DNA of 9,685 nucleotides from Porphyromonas sp. (GCA_029983495.1 JASBZJ010000064.1:1-9685); one strand, 5' to 3'. Shown: positions 1 through 6,193, counted from the first letter of the stretch. The notes: generated from the sequence alone by a model not told the origin. Translations and numbers: made by a program.

Positions 1-1
1 A

Positions 2-23
2 TAGCCCCCAATTAGAGGGGCTA
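2..23. terminator. Short GC-rich hairpin at the left window edge, possible terminator
   Basis: Arms TAGCCCC (2-8) and GGGGCTA (17-23) pair perfectly over 7 bp around an 8-nt loop. On the plus strand the stem is not followed directly by a T-run; on the minus strand the bases that would follow lie outside the window. It may end a gene to the left or be the 3' half of a longer structure. The fold is seen directly; the terminator role is inferred. Confidence 0.35.
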
Positions 24-221
24 AACTCATACTCCTTATTTTTCAAAGGTCTCCTAAAAACAGGGTATTTGCTTGCATGTTTGTGTGTGCCGGCAAAATA
101 ACAGAATTGGCGAACACAATATTAATTGTTTGTGTAGCGGTTCGTGATGTTTTTATTCGTTCCTACACGATGCTTATTTATTGCTTTCTTGTGAGCAGAT
201 ATGGTTATAATGACTTTGTTC
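24..221. other. AT-rich geneless spacer
   Basis: This stretch lies between the edge hairpin and the minus-strand terminator at 222-263. Open frames here are short, show no recognisable protein motif, and run into the terminator or the inserted repeat. I found no complete Bacteroides-type promoter on either strand, no tRNA-like fold and no repeat array. Confidence 0.5.
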
Positions 222-263
222 AAAAAAAAAAGCGAACCCTTCCTATTCCGAAGAGTTCGCTTT
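222..263 (-). terminator. Intrinsic terminator of the serC-serA-DUF1015 cluster
   Basis: On the minus strand the arms at 255-263 and 229-237 form a perfect 9-bp stem (core GCGAAC/GTTCGC) with a 17-nt loop. The complement of the A-run at 222-231 supplies a run of ten T, three of them inside the stem. This is a classic Rho-independent terminator pointing away from the DUF1015 gene. It sits 203 bp beyond the stop codon only because the 175-bp inserted element lies between; without the insertion and one target-site copy it would begin about 22 bp after the stop. Confidence 0.85.
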
Positions 264-278
264 GGATTATTTCAACCT

Positions 279-463
279 ATAGGGAGACTGTTGCATAAAG
301 GCGAATCGCTGTGTTACTTTCGGGATTCGGCTTCGGTCACATACGGAGGTATGCTCCCTTCAGACCTCACCCTCAGCGCCTTGCGCTTCATCCTTTCTGC
401 AAAGTCAGGACAATCTTGCGAGCAAGATTGTGAGACTGTTGACTTTTGCAACAGTCTCATAGG
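279..463. repeat. 5-bp target-site duplication flanking the inserted element
   Basis: ATAGG at 279-283 and ATAGG at 459-463 directly abut the outer ends of the 12-bp terminal inverted repeats. The range given spans both copies and the element between them. Direct flanking repeats of this size are the usual footprint of a cut-and-paste DDE transposase. A 6-bp reading (ATAGGG) is possible but would make the inverted repeats asymmetric. Confidence 0.75.
284..458. mobile_element. MITE-like 175-bp non-coding element with 12-bp terminal inverted repeats
   Basis: The element starts with GAGACTGTTGCA (284-295) and ends with its exact reverse complement (447-458), with ATAGG duplicated on both sides. 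It carries no open frame large enough for a transposase, so it would need to be mobilised by an insertion sequence elsewhere that recognises the same ends. The interior is GC-richer than its surroundings and rich in small palindromes: a 9-bp stem with a 2-nt loop at 411-430, a 10-bp stem with a 7-nt loop at 432-458, and CATAC/GTATG at 340-353. Twelve-bp ends with short duplications recall IS5-type insertion sequences and the MITEs known in Porphyromonas, but I cannot assign a family from sequence alone. It lies in the 3' untranslated region of the DUF1015 gene, upstream of the cluster terminator, so it is probably co-transcribed. Confidence 0.8.
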
Positions 464-465
464 GG

Positions 466-1716
466 TTAATCTTCGAGCTTGTGAATAACAAGTCCCGAAC
501 GAAGTTTAGGTTCGAACCAAGTTGTTTTAGGGGGCATAATATTGCCTGTATCGGCAATGTTCATAAGCTGATCCATTGTAACGGGGTATAGGGCAAGTGC
601 AACTGCCATTTCGCCACTATCCACACGTTTTTTAACTTCACCTAACCCACGAATACCTCCTACAAAATCGATACGTTTATCGCTACGGAGGTCTTTAATA
701 CCGAGAATTTCATCGAGGATGAGGTTCGACGAAATGGTAACATCGAGTACGCCAATGGGGTCGTTATCGTTGTATGTTCCTTCTTTTGCTGTAAGGCTGT
801 ACCATTCTCCACCCAAGTAAAGTGCAAAGTTGTGCAGTTTTGCCGGTTTGTAAATTTCGGTACCCTTTTTTTCAACGATAAAGTTCTTTTCGAGCTTTTC
901 GAGGAATTGTTGTTCGGTTAAGCCGTTGAGGTCCTTAACTACACGGTTATAGTCGATAATGGTAAGTTGCCCTGCGGGGAAGCAAACCGCCATAAAGTAG
1001 TTGTATTCTTCATCGCCTTTATGGTTGGGGTTATTTTTGGCTTTTTCGGCTCCTACTAAGGCAGCCGCTGCACTACGGTGGTGACCATCGGCAATGTACA
1101 TTGCATCGAAGCCTTCGAAAATTTCGGTAATGCGTTTAATGTCGTTATCATCGCCGATAATCCAAAACTTATGCCCAAACCCATCGATAGGAGCCACAAA
1201 ATCGTATTCAGGTTGTTTTGCAGTATACTTGGCAATAATGGTATTAAGCTCTTGATTATCCTTGTACGCAAAGAATACGGGTTCGATATTGGCATTGTTC
1301 ACACGCACGTGCTTCATGCGATCTTCTTCTTTATCGCGACGAGTAAGTTCGTGTTTTTTTATGCGTCCTTCCATGTAGTCCTCAACATAAGCGCAAACTA
1401 CCAGCCCATACTGCGTTTTACCGTTCATTTCCTGAGCATAAACGTAGTATTGTTCCTTGGGATCCTGTACGAGCCATCCCTTATCCTGGAACATTTTAAA
1501 GTTTTCAGCAGCTTTGGTATAAACTCGTTCGTCGTGTTCGTCGGTACCTTCGGGAAAGTCGATTTCGGGTTTAATAATGTGGTAAAGCGACTTTTCGTTT
1601 CCTTCGGCTTCGTGGCGAGCTTCGTCGCTCGAAAGCACATCGTATGGGCGACTGGTAACTTGTTCAACCAGTTCTTTTGGAGGGCGAATACCCTTGAAAG
1701 GTTTTATTTTAGCCAT
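466..1716 (-). CDS. DUF1015 family protein, third gene of the serine cluster
   Basis: A 416-residue soluble protein with no signal peptide or membrane segment, close to full length for DUF1015 (COG4198). Recognisable family features are the N-terminal KPFKGIRPP segment (5-13), KHELTRRDKEEDR (121-133), the hallmark ADGHHRS (209-215), and the C-terminal MPPKTTWFEPKLRSGL block (394-409). Its function is not established. The DGHHR motif resembles the conserved motif of ParB/sulfiredoxin-fold proteins, which include the free-serine kinases SerK and SbnI; that comparison is mine and rests on motif and context. It follows serA by 124 bp on the same strand, and an intrinsic-terminator-like hairpin lies in that gap, so it may be expressed by partial readthrough. 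The short leader between hairpin and ATG leaves no room for a separate complete promoter. The stop codon is intact, although a MITE-like element inserted 7 bp downstream. Confidence 0.9.
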   Translation of the reverse strand: MAKIKPFKGIRPPKELVEQVTSRPYDVLSSDEARHEAEGNEKSLYHIIKPEIDFPEGTDEHDERVYTKAAENFKMFQDKGWLVQDPKEQYYVYAQEMNGKTQYGLVVCAYVEDYMEGRIKKHELTRRDKEEDRMKHVRVNNANIEPVFFAYKDNQELNTIIAKYTAKQPEYDFVAPIDGFGHKFWIIGDDNDIKRITEIFEGFDAMYIADGHHRSAAAALVGAEKAKNNPNHKGDEEYNYFMAVCFPAGQLTIIDYNRVVKDLNGLTEQQFLEKLEKNFIVEKKGTEIYKPAKLHNFALYLGGEWYSLTAKEGTYNDNDPIGVLDVTISSNLILDEILGIKDLRSDKRIDFVGGIRGLGEVKKRVDSGEMAVALALYPVTMDQLMNIADTGNIMPPKTTWFEPKLRSGLVIHKLED

Positions 1717-1738
1717 ATGTAAAAAGTATTGTACTAAT

Positions 1739-1798
1739 AAAAAAGGCAGATAGTTATTAGCCCAAAATATGGAATATGCTTAGGCGAAACTACCTGCC
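1739..1798 (-). terminator. Intrinsic terminator or attenuator between serA and the DUF1015 gene
   Basis: Reading the minus strand, arms GGCAGGTAGTT (1798-1788) and AACTATCTGCC (1755-1745) give an 11-bp stem closing a 32-nt loop, followed at once by six T (1744-1739). The single irregular pair is a G-U wobble in minus-strand RNA but an A-C mismatch in plus-strand RNA, which supports a function in the ser transcript. It begins 43 nt past the serA stop and ends 22 nt before the DUF1015 start, so it probably lowers DUF1015 expression relative to serC and serA. Confidence 0.65.
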
Positions 1799-1840
1799 AT
1801 AGTTATGATATGGAAAATGGAGTATGAGTTAAATGAGCAA

Positions 1841-2764
1841 TTACTTGTTCACACGGAACTTTTCTTCGCCACGTTCGAAGAAGCCCACAATTTGGTTTGC
1901 TGCGGCAAGACCTGCATTTGTGTTGGCTTCAGCAGTTTGTGCACCCATCTTTTTGGGAGTAGAGAAGTAGCGACTACCTAATTTCGATGCCATTTCGTCG
2001 TTATTGGTAGGCATAATATCGGTAATGTACATTACGTCATCGCGTTCCGAAAGCGCAGCTAAAAGCGATTCTTCATCGATAATTTCCTTGCGAGCCGAGT
2101 TTACAATAATACCTTTCTTGGGCATCATTTTTACGAGGTCGGCATTAATCGACTTGCGTGTTTCGTCGGTTGCAGGGGCATGAAGCGAAACAATATTGCA
2201 GTTTTTGAAAAGTTCCTCCTTGCTAGCAACAGGGGTTGCGCCAAGCTCTTTAATTTTTTCGGGCGAAAGGAAGGCATCGAAGGCATAAACTTCCATACCG
2301 AAGCCTTTAGCGATACGACCAACGTTTTGCCCAACATTACCGTATGCAAGTATACCAATCTTTTTTCCCTTAAGTTCGCTACCACTTTTACCATTAAATT
2401 GGTTACGAACTGCAAAAACAAGCATACCCATAACCAGTTCGGCAACGGCATTAGCGTTTTGCCCCGGAGTATTCATAACAACAACGTTATGAGCTGTAGC
2501 TTCAGCCAGGTCCACATTGTCGTAACCAGCTCCTGCACGTACAACAATTTTTAGTTCTTTAGCAGCATCAAAAACTTCCTTATCGATAATGTCGCTACGG
2601 ATAATAATAGCATTAGCGTCCTTGGCGGCATCGAGGAGTTGTTGTTTTTCGGTGTACTTTTCGAGTTTTTCAACTGTGTAGCCAGCTTCTTTGAGTATGT
2701 TTTCAATACCCGTAACAGCTTCGGCTGCGAAAGGTTTTTCGGTAGCAATAAGTACTTTCTTCAT
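1841..2764 (-). CDS. serA: D-3-phosphoglycerate dehydrogenase, short form without ACT domain
   Basis: SerA oxidises 3-phosphoglycerate to 3-phosphohydroxypyruvate with NAD+, the first step of the phosphorylated serine pathway. The 307-residue protein has the D-isomer 2-hydroxyacid dehydrogenase layout: a substrate-domain RAGAGYDNVD segment (76-85), the nucleotide-binding AYGNVG (140-145; Ala replaces the first Gly of GxGxxG), SLHAPATDET (193-202), and NSARKEIIDE (222-231) with catalytic Arg225. It ends at residue 307 and lacks the C-terminal ACT domain that gives serine feedback inhibition in longer SerA proteins. Two active-site positions differ from E. coli SerA: the acid of DVFPTEP aligns with Asn254, and the His of TPHIGGS aligns with Lys272 in TPKKMGAQT. 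It lies 150 bp after serC and is very likely co-transcribed with it. The assignment relies on context as well as fold, because related dehydrogenases share these motifs. Confidence 0.9.
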   Translation of the reverse strand: MKKVLIATEKPFAAEAVTGIENILKEAGYTVEKLEKYTEKQQLLDAAKDANAIIIRSDIIDKEVFDAAKELKIVVRAGAGYDNVDLAEATAHNVVVMNTPGQNANAVAELVMGMLVFAVRNQFNGKSGSELKGKKIGILAYGNVGQNVGRIAKGFGMEVYAFDAFLSPEKIKELGATPVASKEELFKNCNIVSLHAPATDETRKSINADLVKMMPKKGIIVNSARKEIIDEESLLAALSERDDVMYITDIMPTNNDEMASKLGSRYFSTPKKMGAQTAEANTNAGLAAANQIVGFFERGEEKFRVNK

Positions 2765-2791
2765 AACAATGGATTGTGATTAAATAATTGA

Positions 2792-2864
2792 GGGCACAAT
2801 ACCTCGTGTACTAAAGCTTGCTTAAACTACAAGCGTAAGCCTAAGTAACGAGAGCATTATGCCC
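2792..2864 (-). other. Foldable intergenic element between serC and serA
   Basis: The serC-serA spacer contains nested inverted repeats: GGGCA/TGCCC (2792-2796 with 2860-2864), CTCGT/ACGAG (2803-2807 with 2848-2852), ACT/AGT (2810-2812 with 2844-2846) and GCTT/AAGC (2816-2819 with 2837-2840). Together they allow an interrupted hairpin in the transcript. No strong T-run follows on the minus strand, so it is not a typical terminator. It could be a stabilising or processing stem, or chance. Confidence 0.3.
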
Positions 2865-2914
2865 ACAACATGAATAAATGATATAGTTATTATGAGAATA
2901 TTAGAACAGATAAA

Positions 2915-3997
2915 TTAGTGCTTACGTTCGAATTCCTGCATGCAATCAACAAGAGCTTTAACGCTTTCGAGTTCGAGTGCGTTGTAAAGGCTTGCACGGA
3001 ACCCACCAACCGAGCGGTGACCCTTAATACCAATCATACCTTTTTCGGTAGCGAAAGCGGCAAATTCGGCTTCGAGGTCCTTGTATTCGTCGTTCATTAC
3101 GAAGCAAACGTTCATAATCGAGCGGTCCTCGGTAGCTACAGTGCCACGGAACAGTTTATTGCGGTCAATTTCGGTGTAAAGGGTTTCGGCCTTTTCGAGG
3201 TTACGTTTTTCAAGAACCTTTATACCGCCCATTTCCTTGTACCATTTAAGGGTTTGGAGTGCCACATAAATTGGGAATACAGGAGGCGTGTTAAACATCG
3301 AACCCTTTTTGATGTGTGTGTTATAATCGAGCATTGTAGGTATTGGGCGTTCGAATTTACCCAAAGCATCCTTTCGAACAATAACAAAGGTTACACCGGC
3401 AGGGGCAAGGTTCTTTTGTGCACCACCATAAATAAGGTCGTACTTCGAAATATCGATAGAGCGTGTAAAGATATCACTACTCATGTCGCAAACGAGGCGA
3501 GCTTTGCAGTCGAAATCCTTACGAATTTCGGTACCATAAATGGTGTTGTTCGAGGTATAGTGGAAGTAGTCGATATCTTCAGGGATAGTAAAGCCCTTGG
3601 GGATGTAGGTGAAGTTTTTATCTTCGCTCGAAGCAAGAACTTCGGTTTGGGTACCGAATACTTGGTTTACGTAACCAGTTTGCTTAATAGCATTGGTTGC
3701 CCACGTACCTGTATTAATGTATGCGGCTTTTTTACCAAGGAGGTTTAATGGAACCATGTAGAACTGAAGGCTAGCACCGCCACCAAGGAATAGAACTTCG
3801 TAACCTTCGGGTACGTCGAGAATTTCCTTAAATAGCTGAGCCGCTTCTTCAATTACGGCAGTAAACTCTTTACCACGGTGCGAAACTTCGAGTACCGAGA
3901 AGCCGGTACCAGCAAAATTCATTACCGCGTCGGCTGAATTTTTAATGACCCCTTCGTTTAGCACACAGGGCCCTGCATAGAAATTGTGCTTTTTCAT
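2915..3997 (-). CDS. serC: Phosphoserine aminotransferase
   Basis: SerC is a PLP-dependent class V aminotransferase that converts 3-phosphohydroxypyruvate and glutamate to O-phosphoserine and 2-oxoglutarate; it also serves pyridoxal-phosphate synthesis in some bacteria. The 360-residue length is standard. Visible motifs are NFYAGPCVL (5-13), VSHRGKEF (38-45), the cofactor-phosphate segment GGGASLQF (72-79), TWATNA (98-103), Asp171 in CDMSSD (170-175) for the pyridine nitrogen, the Schiff-base Lys195 in GGAQKN (191-196), NTPPVFPIY (236-244), and [15 protein letters not shown] (326-340). It is the first gene of the serC-serA-DUF1015 cluster. A Bacteroides-type promoter lies about 100 bp upstream, after the xerD-like gene. 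A 10-bp palindrome CAGATATCTG (4001-4010) sits 3 bp before the ATG. No phosphoserine phosphatase (SerB) is encoded in the window. Confidence 0.97.
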   Translation of the reverse strand: MKKHNFYAGPCVLNEGVIKNSADAVMNFAGTGFSVLEVSHRGKEFTAVIEEAAQLFKEILDVPEGYEVLFLGGGASLQFYMVPLNLLGKKAAYINTGTWATNAIKQTGYVNQVFGTQTEVLASSEDKNFTYIPKGFTIPEDIDYFHYTSNNTIYGTEIRKDFDCKARLVCDMSSDIFTRSIDISKYDLIYGGAQKNLAPAGVTFVIVRKDALGKFERPIPTMLDYNTHIKKGSMFNTPPVFPIYVALQTLKWYKEMGGIKVLEKRNLEKAETLYTEIDRNKLFRGTVATEDRSIMNVCFVMNDEYKDLEAEFAAFATEKGMIGIKGHRSVGGFRASLYNALELESVKALVDCMQEFERKH

Positions 3998-4094
3998 GAT
4001 CAGATATCTGTTTCTAGAATTATTTTTCTCGCTATGTTGAGTTTAAAAAGGATGTAATGTTGTTCTTAAATGCCTTCTTTCCGTCCAACAGCTA

Positions 4095-4126
4095 CAAAGG
4101 TAGCCAATATTGCCTTATAAACCAAA
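4095..4126 (-). promoter_or_regulatory. Bacteroides-type promoter of the serC cluster
   Basis: On the minus strand TTTG (4126-4123) is followed after exactly 20 bp by TACCTTTG (4102-4095), matching the Bacteroides -33 TTTG and -7 TAnnTTTG consensus. Transcription would start near 4088 and leave a leader of about 90 nt before serC. The -7 box lies in a dyad GCTAC-cttt-GTAGC (4091-4104), the spacer contains the palindrome CAATATTG (4105-4112), and the -33 box forms part of one arm of a 10-bp inverted repeat. Confidence 0.7.
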
Positions 4127-4171
4127 CTTTTACATTTTGCGTAGTACATTTTCTCGTTTTATTTGGTTTAT
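4117..4171. repeat. Perfect 10-bp inverted repeat over the xerD stop and the serC -33 box
   Basis: ATAAACCAAA (4117-4126) and TTTGGTTTAT (4162-4171) are exact reverse complements separated by 35 bp. One arm includes the serC -33 TTTG; the other contains the stop codon of the recombinase gene. The loop contains two direct copies of TACATTTT (4131-4138 and 4145-4152). It could be a paired operator or an RNA stem ending the upstream transcript, but no T-run follows the stem. Confidence 0.45.
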
Positions 4172-5073
4172 TTCCGAAAGTTGCGGGGGTGGTATTCGAG
4201 AATAACCTTGCGAAGATGTTGCTTATCGATGTGGGTATAAATTGCTGTTGTTGAGATGTCTTCGTGCCCAAGCATAAGCCTGATAGCTTGTAAATTAGCC
4301 CCTCCTTCTAAAAGGTGCGTAGCAAAGCTGTGCCTAAAAGTATGTGGGCTTATGTTTTTTGTTATACCCGCCTCGATAGCAAGTTTTTTTATTATTGTAA
4401 ATACGGTTATTCGTGATATAGCTTTGCCCAGTTGCGAAAGGAATACATAACCTTCCTGCCCGGTTTTTGCAATGGGGCGGTCGCCACTTGCGAGGTATTG
4501 TTCAATGGCTTCGATTGCTGAAGCACTCATAGGTACGAGCCTTTCTTTTCGCCCCTTACCAAAAACCTTTAAAAAGCCTTCGTTGGGGTGGATGTCGCCA
4601 ATACGCAGTTTACATAGTTCGCTTACTCGTAACCCGCAACTGTATAGTGTTTCAACCAGGGCACGGTTGCGTAACCCATGAGTTGCCTGCAAATCGATTG
4701 AATCAATTATAGCATCTATTTCGTTTAGCGTAAGCACTTCGGTGAGGTGAAGCCCCAATTTTGGCGATTCGAGTAGTTCCGTTGGGTCGCTTGTAATTTC
4801 GTTTTCGGTTAACAGAAACTTAAATAGGCTACGAATGCCCGATATTATACGAGCTATGGAGCGTGCCGAGATTCCTAATTCGTAAAGCGAGGCAACAAAG
4901 TGTTGCAAATAATTGTAGTCAACGTCCGAAACTATGTAGTTGTCGGCTTCGATAGACGAAATAAACTTTTCAGCATCGAACAAATAAGCTTCGATACTAT
5001 TTGTTGAAAGGTTTTGTTCGAGCTGAAGGTAAAGTTTATATCGTTCGAGAAGGTTAGCGTGCTTCTCAGTCAT
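4168..5073 (-). CDS. xerD: XerC/XerD-type tyrosine recombinase
   Basis: A 301-residue site-specific recombinase of the size and layout of XerC/XerD, which resolve chromosome dimers at dif. Residues 1 to about 90 are the helical SAM-like DNA-binding domain (LERYKLYLQLEQNLS, 9-23). Residues from about 110 onward are the catalytic domain. The full catalytic set is visible: Arg149 in GLRVSEL, Lys173 in GKGRKER, His244 and Arg247 in HTFRHSFATHLL (244-255), His270 in LGHEDISTT, and the nucleophile Tyr279 in IYTHID. Xer length, an intact catalytic set and lack of phage or integron neighbours favour a housekeeping role over a mobile-element integrase. The XerD rather than XerC assignment is a judgement from overall resemblance. 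Its ATG overlaps the stop of the upstream ROK kinase by 4 bp (ATGA), so the two are probably translationally coupled. Downstream there is no clear terminator before the serC promoter. Confidence 0.9.
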   Translation of the reverse strand: MTEKHANLLERYKLYLQLEQNLSTNSIEAYLFDAEKFISSIEADNYIVSDVDYNYLQHFVASLYELGISARSIARIISGIRSLFKFLLTENEITSDPTELLESPKLGLHLTEVLTLNEIDAIIDSIDLQATHGLRNRALVETLYSCGLRVSELCKLRIGDIHPNEGFLKVFGKGRKERLVPMSASAIEAIEQYLASGDRPIAKTGQEGYVFLSQLGKAISRITVFTIIKKLAIEAGITKNISPHTFRHSFATHLLEGGANLQAIRLMLGHEDISTTAIYTHIDKQHLRKVILEYHPRNFRK

Positions 5074-6098
5074 TTTCTGTTAGCTAAAGTTCTACTATTG
5101 TTCCATCTTACTTTTTGCTCATCGCTTAACTTTTTCCAAATTAGCGATGCTGCCCCTAACAGTGCAGCATCGGCATTCGGTAATGCCGATAGTAATAGTT
5201 TGGGCTTTTGAATGTTGTATAAGATGTTTTTATCGAAAGCTTCCCGAAGAGGAGCCATAAGTAGGTCGCCAGCTTGTGTTAAACCACCGAACAGAATTAT
5301 GGCTTCAGGAGAGGAAAATGCTGCAAAATTTGCTAGGTTCTCACCTAGAATAGTTCCCGTAAGTTCGAATGTTTGTTTGGCAATTCTATCGTTATTTTTG
5401 GCAGCTTCGAATATTATTTTAGCGGTAAGTTCGTCTAATTCGTACTCGCGTAGGAGGCTCTTTTCCGAGTTGTTGGCAATAAGCAGCTCTTTTGCCGTAA
5501 GTGTAAGGCCTTTTGCCGAACCATAACACTCTAAACATCCTCGTCGCCCGCATCCACATTCCCTACCATTTTTCGCAATTATTACATGCCCTAGCTCGCC
5601 AGCCTTTCCATCACTTCCGTAAAGTAATTCGCCATTGGCAACAATACCACTGCCAATACCAGTTCCTAGGGTTATAAGGTAAAAGTCCTTCATCCCTTTA
5701 GCTGCCCCAAACATCATTTCGCCAAGTGTGGCAGCATTGGCATCGTTAGTAATTATAACTGGTATTTTTGTTTCATCGGCAATAATTTTTGCTAGGGGAA
5801 CTTCTTCCTTCCAAGGCAAGTTTGCCGCCAGCTCAATAGTTCCTTTAAAGTAGTTGGCATTTGGGGCTCCAATTCCTATTCCTGCAATTCCATCCTGGTA
5901 GGGAGTTCCCTTAATAAATGCTTTAATTTTATCGCTAAGCTCAGTGGTATAGGTTTGCCATCCCATCGGTCTCGGATAAGTAAGAAACGATTCCTGAGCG
6001 AGAATGTGCCCATTATGATCCACTATACCGATGTGTGTATTTGTGCCACCAATATCGAGCCCAATAGCGTAGCAATGTTTTGTATTCCGTTTCCTCAT
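5070..6098 (-). CDS. ROK-family sugar kinase, probable glucokinase
   Basis: A 342-residue cytoplasmic kinase expected to phosphorylate a hexose, probably glucose, with ATP. Evidence for the ROK family: the N-terminal phosphate-binding segment GLDIGGTN (13-20), catalytic Asp119 in ITNDANAA (116-123), the second phosphate loop LGTGIGSGIV (144-153), the sugar-binding ExGH motif (Glu168, His171), and the ROK zinc-binding signature CGCGRRGCLE (181-190), whose Cys181, Cys183 and Cys188 with His171 form the usual Zn site. The C-terminal ILFGG (273-277) is the expected adenosine-side loop. There is no N-terminal helix-turn-helix, so it is a kinase rather than a NagC/Mlc-like ROK repressor. Substrate is not certain: glucose, N-acetylmannosamine, fructose and allose kinases share these motifs. 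It is first in a two-gene unit with the Xer recombinase. A -7-like box lies about 50 bp upstream. Confidence 0.9.
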   Translation of the reverse strand: MRKRNTKHCYAIGLDIGGTNTHIGIVDHNGHILAQESFLTYPRPMGWQTYTTELSDKIKAFIKGTPYQDGIAGIGIGAPNANYFKGTIELAANLPWKEEVPLAKIIADETKIPVIITNDANAATLGEMMFGAAKGMKDFYLITLGTGIGSGIVANGELLYGSDGKAGELGHVIIAKNGRECGCGRRGCLECYGSAKGLTLTAKELLIANNSEKSLLREYELDELTAKIIFEAAKNNDRIAKQTFELTGTILGENLANFAAFSSPEAIILFGGLTQAGDLLMAPLREAFDKNILYNIQKPKLLLSALPNADAALLGAASLIWKKLSDEQKVRWNNSRTLANRK

Positions 6099-6145
6099 TA
6101 TAGTTATTTCCCGAATTTTGTAAGTTCATCTATATGCTAGCGCAA

Positions 6146-6193
6146 GGCAAATGTAGTAAAAAACGTTGGGCTATAAGTAATGGTGTATTTGCC
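6146..6193 (-). promoter_or_regulatory. Possible promoter with inverted repeat upstream of the ROK kinase
   Basis: On the minus strand TACATTTG (6155-6148) fits the TAnnTTTG -7 consensus about 50 bp before the ROK start codon, but no TTTG is found at the expected -33 spacing. The box lies inside one arm of a 7-bp inverted repeat, GGCAAAT (6146-6152) and ATTTGCC (6187-6193), 34 bp apart. The half-consensus promoter and the repeat are each weak on their own. Nothing else recognisable was seen in the 160-bp gap 6099-6258. Confidence 0.35.

Noticed and set aside
1..30. Minus-strand ATG at 30 preceded by AAGGAG, possibly starting a gene running off the left edge
   Set aside because: Only ten codons are visible and the purine run is about one base from the ATG, too close to act as a normal ribosome site. 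The same bases form the edge hairpin. It cannot be supported without sequence to the left.
77..488. Small plus-strand open frames across the left intergenic region
   Set aside because: They run through the terminator stem, its A-run and the inserted repeat, overlap the end of the DUF1015 gene, and encode nothing recognisable.
1078..1722. A 214-codon plus-strand open frame antisense to the DUF1015 gene
   Set aside because: It lies wholly inside a strong minus-strand gene with clear family motifs. Its translation has no recognisable domain, and long antisense frames are a usual by-product of the codon bias in these genes.
2918..3748. A 276-codon plus-strand open frame antisense to serC
   Set aside because: It is fully covered by the well-supported serC. 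The translation is compositionally odd and has no motif, and no plus-strand promoter of the Bacteroides type was seen before it.
4168..5073. Recombinase as integrase of a phage, integron or conjugative element
   Set aside because: Size and motifs are Xer-like, neighbours are metabolic genes, and no attachment-site duplication, cassette array or phage gene was seen.
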